This document shows, in pieces, positions 61,901-64,000 of a DNA stretch of 64,000 nucleotides (positions are counted from its first letter, which is position 1; every line of letters begins with the position of its first letter). The stretch comes from Amphirosellinia nigrospora (lineage: Eukaryota; Ascomycota; Sordariomycetes; Xylariales; Xylariaceae): the NCBI GenBank assembly GCA_004123355.1, contig SCHM01000001.1:10054193-10118192 (forward strand), read 5' to 3'. The notes beneath the pieces are model-generated. The model did not search any database and had not been told where the DNA came from. It worked only from the letters and a program-made list of their open reading frames with translations. Made by a program: the position numbers and the translations under genes.

Positions 61901-62951
61901 ACCCTCGCTTTGGGGCAGGGTACGATATAGGTAGGCGGTGTGAGCCTCTGGACCTCCAGCTTGTATTCATCTAGGACTTTATTCAACCGATACGCGCCAG
62001 GCTTCTTCAAGGCCACTTCGTACTTGTACGTCGTCACTATCCCATCCTCCATACACGTAGCTGACTGCCTGTTGATCTCCTTGATCTCCTTGCGACCGAG
62101 CTTCACCAGCTCTTGAGCGTTGGTGTCAAGATCGAAGCGCACGAGCTCGACCTCGATGGGCACGGTGGCGTTGAAGAACAGAGGAACAGTAGCCACCGGA
62201 TGGTTAGGGCTAAGGCAGTACGGGTGTCGCTCCGGGTTTAGAAAGGCAGATCTACACAGTAAAGCCAGTTAGCGAATGCATGCAGTGTGATTTCACGGCT
62301 GCGGGGTCTCATACCCTTCAGGGAGGATGTTAATGATCTGCTTTCCCATGATGAGGGACGAATTTTGCAAGATGCTGGAGAGCTTGACGTTGTGCTCGGA
62401 AATGGCCATTTCTTTGTCATAGAAGACCTTTAGCACGGCCAGCAACCAGCCCTGGAAAGGCAACGGGATGTTATACATCAGCCACCAATCCGAGAATACG
62501 GCGAAGAAGAAGGCGACAAGAACAAATTCGGACGATAGCTCCAACCAGGGTATCCTCAGATGGGGAGGGAGAATAGGTAGATGCCATCGATCAAGGCCCA
62601 TTTAAAGAAGTAGGTGGCGTGTGCGCCATTGTCCTGGACCTGCACATAATCGTACAGCCGCCATGCGAACAAGGCGACATAGACGGCGCAGGCGTAGAAG
62701 CGTTGAGTGGGCGCGTCGATGATGGTGAGAGGAATCAAGGGCTGGCTCTCTGGAGGCGCTGGAACATCATTTTGGGGCGCGGGAGGCAACGGGCCTCTGG
62801 GCCGCGGATCGCGACCGGCGCCGGCGCCGGCGGCGGTAGTAGGTGCCCGAGCGGGGTTGGGAGTGGTAGCAGCAGGGGCCCGTTGTCTGATGCTGGCGTT
62901 TGGTGTATTGGGGAAGCCGCCTACACGGCCACGCGGCGTTTCGAGACTCAT
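59000..62951 (-). CDS. POM152: Nuclear pore membrane glycoprotein POM152
   Basis: This integral membrane nucleoporin forms the lumenal ring of the nuclear pore. From ATG 62951 the N-terminus is Pro/Ala-rich and cytoplasmic. Membrane segments follow: [35 protein letters not shown] and [21 protein letters not shown]. After an intron near 62260-62310 comes the long lumenal part of Ig-like repeats, each marked by a G-x-P-P-F/L-x-(hydrophobic)-x-Y signature: [33 protein letters not shown]-like, [23 protein letters not shown]. The end is TGA-free TAA at 59000-59002. Frame shifts near 62568, 60722, 60098 and 59665 each need one base, three of them in runs of C or A. Total length about 1,250-1,300 residues, as usual in filamentous fungi. 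Confidence 0.95.
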
Positions 62952-64000
62952 GGCATTCCGTGATAGCGACAGCGACAACAGCGGCGCAAGACGTCAGTAC
63001 GTACGCCTGCGTGGTGACAGGCTACGGCGGTAGAACAGCAGAGACAGCCGAGATTAGAGCAAGAGATATGCCGTTTGGAAGTTATCTCGTGCTTGGAACA
63101 CGCCGCGAAGTGTGCGGGCAAGTGGTTGCTATCAGGCGGGTACAAATGAAGCCCAATTTTTGTAGTGTAAATAAATGAGATGCCGCAGTCTATGTTCATA
63201 GCGGTAACGCTGTGGGGTTCAAAGTCGCGGCGCGTCAAGCGTCCAATAAAACACCAAAGAAAAAAAAGAGTTATCCCTGCACGGATGGGTGTTAGCGTGT
63301 GAGCCACAACAGCCACCCCCACTAAAGCTATCTAGAAAGCTACGATAGGGCATATCTATGTGTTTGATTGGAAGCCTAAGCCAGCTAGCCGTGCTTCTGA
63401 CGTTTGATAAATACCTACCTAAAGCATGCTCTATTATACATTTCCCGTTCTCTGTCATAACCCATTGCTTTTCAATATTCCCAGACTCATCTGCAATCGA
63501 TCTGAGAGTTGTCTCTTCAGTTGTGTTGACCTTATTATTTAGCTTGTCTCGCCCATCATCTGTAATTCTCTTTGAGTAAAACTAAGTCGTCGTTATAACG
63601 ATACACCCTCCTCCAGGCATTTGGACCAGTCCTAGACTACCTAGGTACGCGCCTTGGCGCCTAGTTAGACTGAAACTCCGTATGCACATTATATTGAGGA
63701 TTCATAGGCTTATAGTTGCTAGCCTCTCTCCCTGATGGCTGGGGGTGCGTTCTTTGCGGCCCCCTTTTATCATCGTTGTTATTAGGACATCTGCAGGTGT
63801 ATCTTTATTCTCTAGTCGCATCACTGGCTGCGACCTCCTCATTCTAGATCACTTAGATCTAACCTTTGTTTATCTAGGCAGTCCAAGCAGCCTGGCATGC
63901 AAATCATGAGAACCAGAGTATGGCTGATATGATAAATAAATTGTAGCCTCGCCTATCTCTTTGTGTGTTACAACGCTTGTCTGGTAAATACTATCAGCCG
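62952..64000. other. Upstream flank of POM152 to the window end
   Basis: The POM152 promoter and further intergenic sequence. No gene is supported. A CCTAGGTA-type motif recurs near 63648. Confidence 0.45.

Overview
This window is nuclear DNA of a filamentous ascomycete (Pezizomycotina, most likely Sordariomycetes). The evidence is short GT-AG introns of about 50-110 nt, several Zn(II)2Cys6 regulators, a SAT-KS-AT-PT-ACP-ACP-TE non-reducing polyketide synthase (NR-PKS), a PMK1/Fus3-type MAP kinase, Sec24, POM152 and a fungal pyruvate decarboxylase.

Left part (1 to about 29.6 kb): an aromatic polyketide gene cluster. In order: an AflR-like Zn2Cys6 regulator cut by the window edge (minus), a single-domain cupin protein (plus), an FAD-dependent monooxygenase (minus), the NR-PKS (plus, divergent from the monooxygenase), a second Zn2Cys6 regulator (minus), a 3.1 kb gene-free gap, an AflP-type O-methyltransferase (plus), a full-size PDR-type ABC-G transporter (minus), a short-chain dehydrogenase (plus) and a third Zn2Cys6 regulator (minus). 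The likely logic is that the PKS makes an aromatic core, the monooxygenase, SDR and perhaps the cupin protein change its oxidation state, the methyltransferase caps a phenol, and the ABC pump exports the product. Two TCG-N5-CGA sequences, the AflR-type binding consensus, lie in the two divergent promoters on the left side. I cannot name the product.

Right part (about 32.3-63 kb): mostly conserved housekeeping genes. These are pyruvate decarboxylase, ERV1 sulfhydryl oxidase, HEM4 uroporphyrinogen-III synthase, an OXR1/TLDc protein, the PMK1-type MAP kinase, SEC24, a small single-pass membrane protein, a fourth Zn2Cys6 regulator and the nucleoporin POM152. Large gene-free stretches lie at 29.6-32.3, 39.0-41.0, 42.2-45.7 and 53.4-59.0 kb. 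A tRNA-Glu-like sequence sits at 30.1 kb, just outside the cluster.

Caution for any reader: many reading frames here are broken by single missing bases, often in runs of one base. The breaks occur in the cluster genes and also in genes that are essential or strongly conserved (SEC24, POM152, PDC, ERV1). I therefore read them as consensus deletion errors in the assembly, not as decay of the cluster. MAP kinase, HEM4 and the small membrane protein read through without any break. Gene spans below cover the whole inferred gene, introns and breaks included.
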